Positions 43,061 through 50,939 of a stretch of 64,000 nucleotides of DNA are shown in pieces. The notes under the pieces were generated by a model that saw nothing but the letters and a program-made list of their open reading frames with translations, did no database searches and was not told the origin of the DNA. The DNA comes from Hydrogenophaga sp. 2FB (lineage in GTDB: Bacteria; Pseudomonadota; Gammaproteobacteria; Burkholderiales; Burkholderiaceae_C). A program made the position numbers and the translations under genes. Each line of letters starts with the position of its first letter. Within the stretch, counting starts at the first letter, position 1. The stretch covers positions 1 to 64,000 of the forward strand of contig NZ_SCML01000016.1 of NCBI RefSeq assembly GCF_005503365.1, read 5' to 3'.

Positions 43061-44488
43061 ATGAAAACCTACATCCAGAACGGCACCGTCATCGCCTGGC
43101 GCAACGGGCGGCACCAGGTCATCCCCAATGGCGTGGTGGTGATCGAGAACGACCTCATCGTGGAGGTGGGCGCGGCCGCGTCCCACCCGCCCGGCCCGGG
43201 CGACCAGCAACTGGATGCGCGCGGTCGCATCGTGGCGCCGGGCTTCGTCAACACCCACCTGCACACCACCGACACGCTGTTCACCAAGGGCTACCTGGAA
43301 GAGTCCACCAACGTCAGCAACCAGGCGACCGAAACCAACTACGGGACGCTGTACAAGACACTGCCGGCCGTGCGCCATGCCTGCGATCCGCAAGCGCAAG
43401 TGATCGCCGCCGAATGCGCCTTCGCCGAGCTGGCGCGCACCGGCTCCACGACCGTGGTCGAGATGGGCTACGACTACGAAGTCGGCGGTGACGGCGACAT
43501 CGCCATCACGCAGCAGGTGGCCGAAACCGCCATGCGGATCGGCCTGCGCTGCTGGTCGGCGCCGCGCTTTCGCGCCATGCACTACGGCCACGCGCCGGGC
43601 GGCAAGGTCTGGTACGAGCCCTATCCCGAAAACGGCCGCCAGCGCTTTCGCGACTGCGTCGACTTCTGCATCGGCTGGGACGGCAAGTTCGACGGCCGGC
43701 TGCACACCATGCTCGCGCCAGGGCAGATCGACACCTGCGACGCCGACATGCTGCGCGAGACCCGGCGCGTGGCGGACGCGCACCAGCTCCCGATCCACGT
43801 GCACGCCGGCCAGTCGCCGAGCGAATACGCCCGCATCCGTGCGGAACACGGCATGTCCACCGTGGCGTTCATGCAGAGCACGGGCATGCTGGGCCCCGAC
43901 TGCTTCATCGGCCACGGCCAGATCATGACGGCCGACGGCGACATGGACTCGCTCGACGCCAACGAAGTGGCCGCGCTGCGCGACTCGCAAACCACGGTGG
44001 TCCACCTGCCCTGGGTCAAGGCCCGGCGCGGTGGCGTGATCAACTCCATCCACAAGTACCGCAAGCTCGGCATCCGCCAGTCCCTGGGCACCGACACCTT
44101 TCCGTTCGACATGTTCAACGACATGCGCATGGCGGCCACGGTCTGTCGCATCGTGGAGCATTCGGCGGACGTGGCCAGCTCGCTCGATGTGTTCACCATG
44201 GCCACGGTGGGCGGCGCCGACGGCCTCGGTCGCCCCGATCTGGGCCGCCTCGCGGCGGGTTGCAAGGCCGACATCGTGTTCGTGCGCACCGACACCTTCA
44301 AGGCCGCGCCGAGCTACGACCCCTTCATGTTCCTGGTGCTGTCGGCCACGGGCGACGATGTGGAGCGCGTGATGGTGGACGGCAAAACCATCGTGGAGAA
44401 CGGCCGCGTGCTCGCGGTCGACATGCCCACAGCGGTGGCGCGCTTGAACGAAGCCGCCGAGCGCGTGCGCCGCAACGTGGTGCTCTGA
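43061..44488 (+). CDS. Amidohydrolase of the AtzA/TrzN/guanine-deaminase-like family
   Basis: In this 475-residue amidohydrolase, metal ligands are visible: HLH in APGFVNTHLHTTD, His in PIHVHAGQ, His in CFIGHGQIM, and Asp in LGTDTFPFDMFNDMR. The family removes amino or chloro groups from heterocyclic rings such as s-triazines or purines. The C-terminal return strand is present (SYDPFMFLVLSATGDDVERVMVDGKTIVENGRVLA). It follows the DUF1185 gene by 25 bases, so a heterocyclic-N catabolic operon is likely. The exact substrate is open. Confidence 0.83.
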   Translation: MKTYIQNGTVIAWRNGRHQVIPNGVVVIENDLIVEVGAAASHPPGPGDQQLDARGRIVAPGFVNTHLHTTDTLFTKGYLEESTNVSNQATETNYGTLYKTLPAVRHACDPQAQVIAAECAFAELARTGSTTVVEMGYDYEVGGDGDIAITQQVAETAMRIGLRCWSAPRFRAMHYGHAPGGKVWYEPYPENGRQRFRDCVDFCIGWDGKFDGRLHTMLAPGQIDTCDADMLRETRRVADAHQLPIHVHAGQSPSEYARIRAEHGMSTVAFMQSTGMLGPDCFIGHGQIMTADGDMDSLDANEVAALRDSQTTVVHLPWVKARRGGVINSIHKYRKLGIRQSLGTDTFPFDMFNDMRMAATVCRIVEHSADVASSLDVFTMATVGGADGLGRPDLGRLAAGCKADIVFVRTDTFKAAPSYDPFMFLVLSATGDDVERVMVDGKTIVENGRVLAVDMPTAVARLNEAAERVRRNVVL

Positions 44489-44492
44489 CGGC

Positions 44493-45239
44493 GTGACCCA
44501 CGCAGAACTGCTGGCCGCCGCGGCCATCCTCGCTGGGGCGGGTTTCGCGCACGGGCTGTTCGGCTTTGGCTTCGCCATGATGGCCACGCCGTTGCTCGCG
44601 CTGTTCCTCGACTACCGGCTCGCCGTGGCGCTCGCGGCGTTTCCCCTGCTCGCCATGGCGCTGGGCTGGCTGGCGGTGCACGTGCGCTCGCGCGCGGCGC
44701 TGGCCAGCCAGACACGGCTGCTGCCCGGCATCGCCATCGGCGCGGGTGCCGGCACTTTGATGCAGATGAGCCTGCCCGAGGTGATCTCCATCACCTTGCT
44801 GGCCCTGCTCCTGAGCGCCAGCCTGGCGGTGCCATGGCTGACGCAACGCGCAGCGGCCCTTCGTGTGGCATCGGTGCGGGGCGCTGCCCCGGGCTTCGGC
44901 GTGCTGGCGGGCATGACGGAGTCGGCACTCAACGTGGGCGCCCCCTTCATGCTGCTCTATGGCTCGCTGGCGCGCCTGAGCCGCTTCGAGCAGTTGCTGG
45001 CGCTCAACGTCTGCTTCGCGCTGGGCAAAGGCATACAGCTCGCGCTCACCGCCCTGACATGGCCCGCGGCGGCCGGTGGCTGGCCACTGCTGGCGTGCAC
45101 CACCGCCAGTCTGGCGGCGTACGCGGCGGGAAACCACCTCGCCGGCCGCTTCGACGAGGAACGGTTCCGCCGTCTGCTGCGCAACTTCATCGTGTGCATG
45201 GTGGCGGGCCTGCTGGTGCGCGCCGCCGTGCTCGCGTGA
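44493..45239 (+). CDS. TauE/SafE family permease
   Basis: The 248-residue membrane protein has about eight helices and internal repeat symmetry (GFAHGLFGFGFAMMATPLLALFLDYR, near residue 18, and GMTESALNVGAPFMLLYGSL, near residue 150), as in sulfite exporter TauE/SafE proteins. It starts with GTG four bases after the amidohydrolase stop. As the last gene of the amidase operon it may export an inorganic product or import an anion; the substrate is unknown. It converges with the CMD-like gene. Confidence 0.82.
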   Translation: MTHAELLAAAAILAGAGFAHGLFGFGFAMMATPLLALFLDYRLAVALAAFPLLAMALGWLAVHVRSRAALASQTRLLPGIAIGAGAGTLMQMSLPEVISITLLALLLSASLAVPWLTQRAAALRVASVRGAAPGFGVLAGMTESALNVGAPFMLLYGSLARLSRFEQLLALNVCFALGKGIQLALTALTWPAAAGGWPLLACTTASLAAYAAGNHLAGRFDEERFRRLLRNFIVCMVAGLLVRAAVLA

Positions 45240-45245
45240 ACACCG

Positions 45246-45818
45246 CTAGAACGGCGCCGACCCTGCTTCAGGAAGCGGCGGCTGCCGAACATTGAGGAGC
45301 AGCGCCACCGACGCGGCCAGTCCGCAGAAGGCCGCGAGTTCCGCAGCGCCGCGCACGCCGAAGCGCGCCGTGATGGCGTTGAAGGTTCCGTCGCCCACCG
45401 CATGCCGCGTGTGCAGCTCGTCCACGAAGCGCCAGGCTTCGAGCAGTTCGGGGGCCGTGCCGGCCGGTGGTGTGTCGCCGCGTCCGAGCGCGTCGATCAA
45501 TGGCGCCGCGATGCCGGCCTTGCGCGCCTTGCCCGCGTGGTTGATCCACTGGTAACGGCAACGGTGCACCCGCGCCAGGTACAGGAACACAAGCTCACCC
45601 ACATGCGCGGGCAGCGCGCCCACCCAGAGGGCGCGCGACCAGGCGTCGTACGCACGGGCCGCATCGGGCGCATGCAGCATCAGGCTGGCAGGGCCGGGCA
45701 ACATGCCGCGCGTGCCCACGATCTCATCGTGGGCGTCCAGCTCGGCGGCCGACATGGCCTCGCGGGCGCGCGGGGGAAACCGGTCGCGCGGTGTCGGGTG
45801 CATCGTGCGCGTGCTCAC
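45246..45818 (-). CDS. Carboxymuconolactone-decarboxylase/AhpD-like protein
   Basis: The 190-residue protein has an AhpD/CMD-type helical fold: HVGELVFLYLARVHRCRYQWINHAGKARKAGI near the middle, then AWRFVDELHTRHAVGDGTFNAI and a final FGVRGAAELAAFCGLAASVALLLN. Its single Cys in HRCRYQW stands where AhpD has CxxC, so peroxidase partner activity is doubtful. The GTG at 45818 overlaps the stop of the Bug gene (GTGA); an ATG at 45803 is an alternative. It belongs to a five-gene minus-strand operon with lactonase-like and racemase-like enzymes. Confidence 0.72.
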   Translation of the reverse strand: MSTRTMHPTPRDRFPPRAREAMSAAELDAHDEIVGTRGMLPGPASLMLHAPDAARAYDAWSRALWVGALPAHVGELVFLYLARVHRCRYQWINHAGKARKAGIAAPLIDALGRGDTPPAGTAPELLEAWRFVDELHTRHAVGDGTFNAITARFGVRGAAELAAFCGLAASVALLLNVRQPPLPEAGSAPF

Positions 45819-46792
45819 GCTGGCTTGATGTTGCCGGCCTTGATCACCTCGGTCCACTTGGCAATTTCGCTGTCGATGCGCGCCTTGAACGCCTCGGCGG
45901 AGCTGCCCACCGGCAGAAAGCCCAGCTCTGACAAGCGCGCGCGAAGGGGGCCGGACTGCACGGCGCCACTGGCGGCCTGAGACAGCTTCTGCAGCACGGC
46001 CGCGGGCGTGCGTGCCGGCGCGATCATGCCGAAGAGCGGCGTGGTGTCCACCGCGGGCAGACCCAGTTCCGCGAAGGTGGGCAATTGCGGCAGTTGAGCG
46101 GATTTCGCGGTAACGGCCAGCGCCACCACAGTGCCGGCGCGAATGTGTTCCACCATGGTCGGCACCGTCGTGAAGCCGCACTGGATGTGGCCGCCGATCA
46201 AGTCGTTGAGCACGGTGGAACCACCTCGGTAGGCCGCGTGGTTGATGTCGATGCCGGCCGCGCGGCGCAACTGCTCGCCCGCCAGGTGCGGTGCACTGCC
46301 CACGCCGGCCGAGCCATAGGCCAGGCGGCCCGGCTGGGCCTTGGCCAGTTCGATGAACGCCTTGAGGTCTTTGACCCCCACGGAGCTGTGCGCGATGAGC
46401 ACCAGCGGCGCCGTGGCCATGAGCGAGACGGGCGCGAAGTCGCGCCGCGTGTCGTAGGGCAGCGCGCTGCCGAAGAGCCCGGGGTTGATGACGAACGCGG
46501 TGTCGATGAAGCCCAGTGTCTGCCCGTCCGGCGTGGCCGAGGCGACGGCCTTGGTGCCGATCTGCGTGCCGCCGCCGCCGCGGTTCTCGACGATGAAGGA
46601 GGCACCGATAGGCCCTTCGAGCGCCTGGCTCAGCAGCCGGGCCAGGTTGTCGGTGGCGGCGCCCGGGGCGTAGGGCACGATCACTTTGACCGGGCCGCTC
46701 GGATAACTTTGCGCGCGCGCGGTGCCGGCCAGCGGCGTGAGGCACACGGCGGCAGCCGATGCCAGCAGATGGCGTCGATGGAGGTTTGGCAT
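45815..46792 (-). CDS. Bug-family substrate-binding protein
   Basis: The 325-residue protein has an Arg-Arg signal (NLHRRHLLASAAAVCLTPLAGTARAQ) and Bug motifs YPSGPVKVIVPYAPGAATDNLARLLSQALEG, VENRGGGGTQIGTKAVASATPDGQTL and AYGSAGVGSAPHLAGEQL. It is one of two Bug genes in this operon. No tct permease genes are present. Its stop overlaps the CMD-like gene start. Confidence 0.87.
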   Translation of the reverse strand: MPNLHRRHLLASAAAVCLTPLAGTARAQSYPSGPVKVIVPYAPGAATDNLARLLSQALEGPIGASFIVENRGGGGTQIGTKAVASATPDGQTLGFIDTAFVINPGLFGSALPYDTRRDFAPVSLMATAPLVLIAHSSVGVKDLKAFIELAKAQPGRLAYGSAGVGSAPHLAGEQLRRAAGIDINHAAYRGGSTVLNDLIGGHIQCGFTTVPTMVEHIRAGTVVALAVTAKSAQLPQLPTFAELGLPAVDTTPLFGMIAPARTPAAVLQKLSQAASGAVQSGPLRARLSELGFLPVGSSAEAFKARIDSEIAKWTEVIKAGNIKPA

Positions 46793-46824
46793 GGGATGTC
46801 TCCTGAAGAAATGGAACGACCGGG

Positions 46825-47922
46825 TCAGGCGCTGACGAAAGCACTGGCGAGCAGCTCGGGCTCCGGGTCCGCACCCAGCCCGGGACGGTCGTTGAGCTGA
46901 AAGCCACCGCGAACGAAGGGGATCGAATCGGCATAGGGAACGTGGCCGAGCGAGCAGAACAGCCGCTCCACCGCCACGGGCTGCGCCTGCGCGGCCAGCA
47001 CATGCAAGGTGGCGAGGAAGCCCGGCCCGAAGAAGGCCGACTGCGGCGCCAGCTGCACGGGCGTTCCCGCGCACTGTTGCGACAGTTGCCAAAGTGCCGT
47101 GATGCCGCCGGCCTTGAGCGCGCTGGGCTGCAGATAGTCCACCAGCTGGCGGCGGGCCATCTCGGCGAGCTCGAAGCGGCTGCTGGCGTTCTCACCCGCC
47201 GCCAGCGGTATGCGCGTCGATTCGCGCAGGCGCGCGAGTGTGCTCAGATCTTCGGGCGGCCAGATCGGTTCTTCGATCCAGTGCAGGTCGAGCGGCTCGT
47301 ACGCCGCCACTTCGCGCTGCACCTCGTCGGCGGTCCAGGCGCAATTGGTGTCGAGCATCAGTGGCACGTCCGCACCCATGACCTCGCGCGCCGCGGCCGT
47401 TGCCGCCACGCTGCGCTCGTGCAGCTTGACCTGCCCGTAGCCTGCTTCGAGGCTGTTGCCCACATTGCGCTTTACCCGATCGATGTCGCCGTAGTACTGC
47501 AGCAGAGAGGCGTAGGCCGGAATGAACGTGCGCCGCGCGCCGCCCAGCAGCGCGTACACCGGCAGGCCTTGCAACTTGCCGCGCAGATCCCACAGCGCAA
47601 TGTCGACGCCGCTGATCGCGTGGGCCACGAGACCGGAGCGGCCCATGTTGTGCAGGCTGCGGTCGAGCGCGGCGACGATCTTCTCGTCTTGCGGGTCGAG
47701 GCCGAGCAAGAGCGGCTCGATGCGCGAGCGCACGAAGGACACCAGTGCCTCGGGGTCGGGCGCATACGCCTCGCCCCAGCCGATCAGGCCGTTGTCCAGC
47801 TCGATCCGGACCAGGCCGCTGTCGAGCGTGGTGCGCGGCTTGCCCGCGAACAGGGGCGGCGGCGCGCCGTGGTCGAAAGGCAGGCGCAGCTTGAGCGTGC
47901 TTACGCGACGGATTGAGGCCAA
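46825..47922 (-). CDS. Mandelate racemase/muconate lactonizing enzyme family protein
   Basis: The 365-residue enolase-superfamily member has the barrel with GYGQVKLHERS (Lys plus His in the KxK place), LMLDTNCAWT, DLHWIEEPIWP, PLAAGENASSRFE and a late QLAPQSAFFGPG. Metal ligands Asp, Glu and Glu are therefore in place. The start is taken as TTG at 47922, which has GGGAGG eight bases upstream; no ATG fits. It overlaps the lactonase-like gene by 22 bases. Together they point to turnover of a cyclic ester or lactone acid; the substrate is not known. Confidence 0.8.
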   Translation of the reverse strand: MASIRRVSTLKLRLPFDHGAPPPLFAGKPRTTLDSGLVRIELDNGLIGWGEAYAPDPEALVSFVRSRIEPLLLGLDPQDEKIVAALDRSLHNMGRSGLVAHAISGVDIALWDLRGKLQGLPVYALLGGARRTFIPAYASLLQYYGDIDRVKRNVGNSLEAGYGQVKLHERSVAATAAAREVMGADVPLMLDTNCAWTADEVQREVAAYEPLDLHWIEEPIWPPEDLSTLARLRESTRIPLAAGENASSRFELAEMARRQLVDYLQPSALKAGGITALWQLSQQCAGTPVQLAPQSAFFGPGFLATLHVLAAQAQPVAVERLFCSLGHVPYADSIPFVRGGFQLNDRPGLGADPEPELLASAFVSA

Positions 47923-48938
47923 GGCGCCCTCCCTCGCGAAGAGACCTGCTCTTCGGCAGAGTCTGCGGCGAGCGCAAAGTCGTACAGCCGCTGCGGGTTG
48001 TCCACCAGAATTTGCTGGCGCTCCGCCACCGTGGTCCAGTTGGCGAAGATGTCCAGTTGCGCGCCGTCGTCCACCGGATGGAATGGCTCTTCGCCCACCA
48101 GCTCGCGAAGCCTGCCGGGCCAGGGCCCGGTGTGCGGCCAGTCGGTGCCCCACAGCATGTGCTCGGGGCAGGCGTCGATCAAGGCGCGCGCCAACCAGCG
48201 GCCATCGTGTCCGTCCGTGTGCTCGACGAGGCGGTAAGGCGCCGAGAGCTTCACCCACACCCGCCCTTCGGCCACGAGCGCGAGCAGCGCGTCCAGCCCG
48301 GGCTGCTGCGCGCCCAGCGCCGGGTCGGCCAGGCCGAAATGGTCCACCACCAGCGGCACGGGCAACTGGCGGATGGTGTCCTGCAGCGCGGCGATCACGG
48401 GCAGCGTGGTGTAGGTCTGCACATGCCCGTTCATGGTGGCCGCCTGGCCTGCGCAGGCGCGCATGCGCGCCGCAGCCAACGCCGGGTCGGTCTGCCCGTA
48501 GGACTGCAGATTCACCCGCAGCCCACGCACGCCGGCCGCGTGCAGCGAACCGAGCAAGGCGTTCGAGGCGTCGGGCGCCACCACGGCCACTGCACGCGCC
48601 TGGCGCCCCAGGCGGCGCAATTCAACCAGCGCGTCGACGACGCCGCTGTTGTCGGTGCCTTGCGGGCTGGCCTGGATGACGACGACGCGCTCGATGCCGA
48701 TGCGATCGTGCATCGCCAGCAGATCTGCCACGCTCGCGATGCCAGGCGAGAAGGACCGATCCGCCGCCAGCGGATAGCGCTCTCTGGGGCCGAAGACATG
48801 CACGTGGCAATCGCAAGCACCCGCAGGCACTTCGAAGCCGGGCCGGCGGTGCCAGGCGCCCAGCACGGGAGCCGCGCCCGGTTGCGACGGGGCCGCCGCG
48901 AAAACATAGGGTTTCATGAATAAGGTGCGGTCGCTCAC
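47901..48938 (-). CDS. Amidohydrolase 2-family (PDC-lactonase-like) hydrolase
   Basis: The 345-residue protein shows the LigI (2-pyrone-4,6-dicarboxylate lactonase) pattern: ACDCHVHVFGPRERYPL, GVRGLRVNL, LPVPLVVDHFGLADP and MLWGTDWPHTGPWP, followed by the C-terminal DNPQRLYDF. It probably opens a lactone or a related ester. The GTG at 48938 overlaps the upstream Bug stop (GTGA) and has an AAGG nearby; an ATG at 48917 is possible. The neighbouring racemase-like and CMD-like genes support a lactone/acid pathway. Confidence 0.82.
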   Translation of the reverse strand: MSDRTLFMKPYVFAAAPSQPGAAPVLGAWHRRPGFEVPAGACDCHVHVFGPRERYPLAADRSFSPGIASVADLLAMHDRIGIERVVVIQASPQGTDNSGVVDALVELRRLGRQARAVAVVAPDASNALLGSLHAAGVRGLRVNLQSYGQTDPALAAARMRACAGQAATMNGHVQTYTTLPVIAALQDTIRQLPVPLVVDHFGLADPALGAQQPGLDALLALVAEGRVWVKLSAPYRLVEHTDGHDGRWLARALIDACPEHMLWGTDWPHTGPWPGRLRELVGEEPFHPVDDGAQLDIFANWTTVAERQQILVDNPQRLYDFALAADSAEEQVSSRGRAPWPQSVA

Positions 48939-49924
48939 TCGGCCTTGATGTCCGCGTCCTGGATCAGCTTGCTCCACTTCGCGTATTCGGCTTTCATGAA
49001 GGTGTTGAACTGGGCTGGCGTGCTGTTGTCGGCGAGCACGAAGCCCTGCCCGCGCAGCTTGTCCTTCACCTCGGGCAGCGCGACGATGCGGCGCACTTCC
49101 ATATTGAGTTTGTCGATCACGGCAGCCGGCGTTCCCGCTGGCGCGACGATGCCCAGCCAGGTGCCGATTTCAAAACCCGGCACGCCCGACTCGGCCACCG
49201 TCGGCAGGCCCTCGGCCACGTCGACCCGCGTCGCGCTGGTCACGGCGATGCCGCGCAGCCGGCCCGAACGCACATGCGGCATGGCGGCCGACGCGTTGGC
49301 GAACATCATGGGCAAACGGCCGGCAATGATCTCTGTCATGGACGCCTGTTCGCCGGGGAAGGGAATGCTCATCAGCCTGGTGCCCGTCATCGCGCCGAAC
49401 AAGGCGCCGGCCATGTAGGGCGACGTGCCCACGCCGCCGTTCCCGTAGTCCAGAGCACCCGGTTTGGACTTGGCCAGCGCGATGATCTCGGGCACGGTGT
49501 TGGCCTGCAGCGCCGGACCGGCGACCAGCACCAGCGGCGCGTTGCCGAGCAGCACCACGCCGCTGAAATCCTTTTGCCCGTCGTAGGCCTTGCTCTTGTT
49601 GATCAGCGGCGAGACCGCGATGCCGGTCTGGCTGGTCAACAGCAGCGTATAGCCGTCGGGCGCCGACTTGGCCACATGCTCGGTGGCAATCATCGAGGCA
49701 GCGCCGTTGCGGTTCTCGACCACGAGCGACTGGCCCAGGTTCATGTGCTGCGACAGGATGCGGGCCACGTTGTCTGGCCCGCCGCCGGGTGGCGCGCCCA
49801 CCACCAGGCGGATCGGCCGCGCCGGATAGCTGCCCTGCGCCAAGGCGCTCAGGCTGGTGGTGGCCAGCAGTCCCAGTGCCACAAAACCAGCGCCCATGAG
49901 GCGCAGGCCGAGTCGTGATGCCAT
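48935..49924 (-). CDS. Bug-family substrate-binding protein
   Basis: The 329-residue protein has a signal peptide (GLLATTSLSALAQ) and the Bug blocks YPARPIRLVVGAPPGGGPDNVARILSQHM, VENRNGAASMIATEHVAKSAPDGYTLLLT and DYGNGGVGTSPYMAGALFG. AGGAG is seven bases from the ATG. It heads the five-gene operon that ends at 45246 and is divergent from a LysR gene. A 14-bp perfect palindrome lies in the shared intergenic region. Confidence 0.88.
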   Translation of the reverse strand: MASRLGLRLMGAGFVALGLLATTSLSALAQGSYPARPIRLVVGAPPGGGPDNVARILSQHMNLGQSLVVENRNGAASMIATEHVAKSAPDGYTLLLTSQTGIAVSPLINKSKAYDGQKDFSGVVLLGNAPLVLVAGPALQANTVPEIIALAKSKPGALDYGNGGVGTSPYMAGALFGAMTGTRLMSIPFPGEQASMTEIIAGRLPMMFANASAAMPHVRSGRLRGIAVTSATRVDVAEGLPTVAESGVPGFEIGTWLGIVAPAGTPAAVIDKLNMEVRRIVALPEVKDKLRGQGFVLADNSTPAQFNTFMKAEYAKWSKLIQDADIKAE

Positions 49925-49952
49925 CGCAATATCTCCTGATGTTGTAATGCGC

Positions 49953-49966
49953 CGAAAGCGCTTTCG
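49953..49966. promoter_or_regulatory. Perfect 14-bp palindrome in a divergent LysR intergenic region
   Basis: CGAAAGCGCTTTCG is a perfect inverted repeat between the Bug-gene start (49924) and the LysR start (50034). Its place suggests an operator, although it lacks the usual T-N11-A spacing. Confidence 0.45.
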
Positions 49967-50033
49967 CATGTCGCCGCCGCAGTGTCGACGCCGTTCGGCC
50001 CGTCGGTCAAATTGATCTTTCGCCTGATTCCAT

Positions 50034-50918
50034 ATGAAAAGCAGCATGAAGCAGCGCGAGATGCAGCTCCTTTGGGAAGTGCACCGCACGGGTTCGGTCA
50101 CGCTCGCGGCCGAACACGTCGCCATGTCGCAGCCCGCGGCCAGCGCGCTCTTGCGCGATCTGGAAGAGCGCCTGGGGTTTGCCATCTTCCAGCGCGAGAA
50201 AAGGCGCCTGCGTTTCACCCTCAAGGGCGCAGCCTTGTTGCCCGACATCGCCAACGCACTCGCCGCGCTCGACAGCCTGAGCCGGCTCACCGATTCGCTG
50301 CGTGCAGACGCACCGCAGCGCCTGGTCATCGGCTGCGTGGCGTCGGCTGCGGCCACCTTGCTGCCGCCCGCCTTGCGCCGCTTGCGTGAATCGGTGCCGG
50401 GCATGGCGATATCGGTGCGCACCGCCATGTCGGTGGAGATCGAACGCCAGGTGAGCGAGTCGCGCATCGACTTTGGTCTGGTCGTGCGCGACCCTTCACC
50501 GCCCGGTCCCGGGCAGCTGCACGTGGCGGCGCTCTCGCTCTGCTGCGTGGTGCCGGCCGGTCACCGCCTGGCGCGCCGCAAGGCGCTCGACTTGACCGAC
50601 ATTCAGGGCCTGCCCTATGTGTCGCTGGGGCGGCAGTTCACCGTGGGTTCTGCCACGGTGCGTCTGCTGGAAGGCGCGGGGCTTTCGTACGCGCCGACGG
50701 TGGAGGTCATGCACTACTCGACCGCCTGCGCCTTCGTGCGCGACGGATGGGGCGTGGCCATTCTCGATTCGCTGAGCCGGCAGTACGCGCCCGACTTCGG
50801 CCTGGTGAGTGTGCCCATCCGACAGTCGCCGCAGATGGCGCTGGAACTGCTGTGGTCGCCGCTGAACAGCCGCAGTGCGATGGCGAATGACCTGGCGTTG
50901 TTCCTGTCGACGCCTTGA
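50034..50918 (+). CDS. LysR-family transcriptional regulator
   Basis: The 294-residue protein has a LysR N-terminus (REMQLLWEVHRTGSVTLAAEHVAMSQPAASALLRDLEERLGFAIFQREKRRLRFT) and an effector domain with DFGLVVRDP and FVRDGWGVAILD. It is divergent from the Bug/lactonase operon (49924-45246), 109 bases away, and is the natural candidate to regulate it. The 3' end faces macB convergently. Confidence 0.88.
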   Translation: MKSSMKQREMQLLWEVHRTGSVTLAAEHVAMSQPAASALLRDLEERLGFAIFQREKRRLRFTLKGAALLPDIANALAALDSLSRLTDSLRADAPQRLVIGCVASAAATLLPPALRRLRESVPGMAISVRTAMSVEIERQVSESRIDFGLVVRDPSPPGPGQLHVAALSLCCVVPAGHRLARRKALDLTDIQGLPYVSLGRQFTVGSATVRLLEGAGLSYAPTVEVMHYSTACAFVRDGWGVAILDSLSRQYAPDFGLVSVPIRQSPQMALELLWSPLNSRSAMANDLALFLSTP

Positions 50919-50939
50919 CGGAAACGCCGCGCAGGCGCC

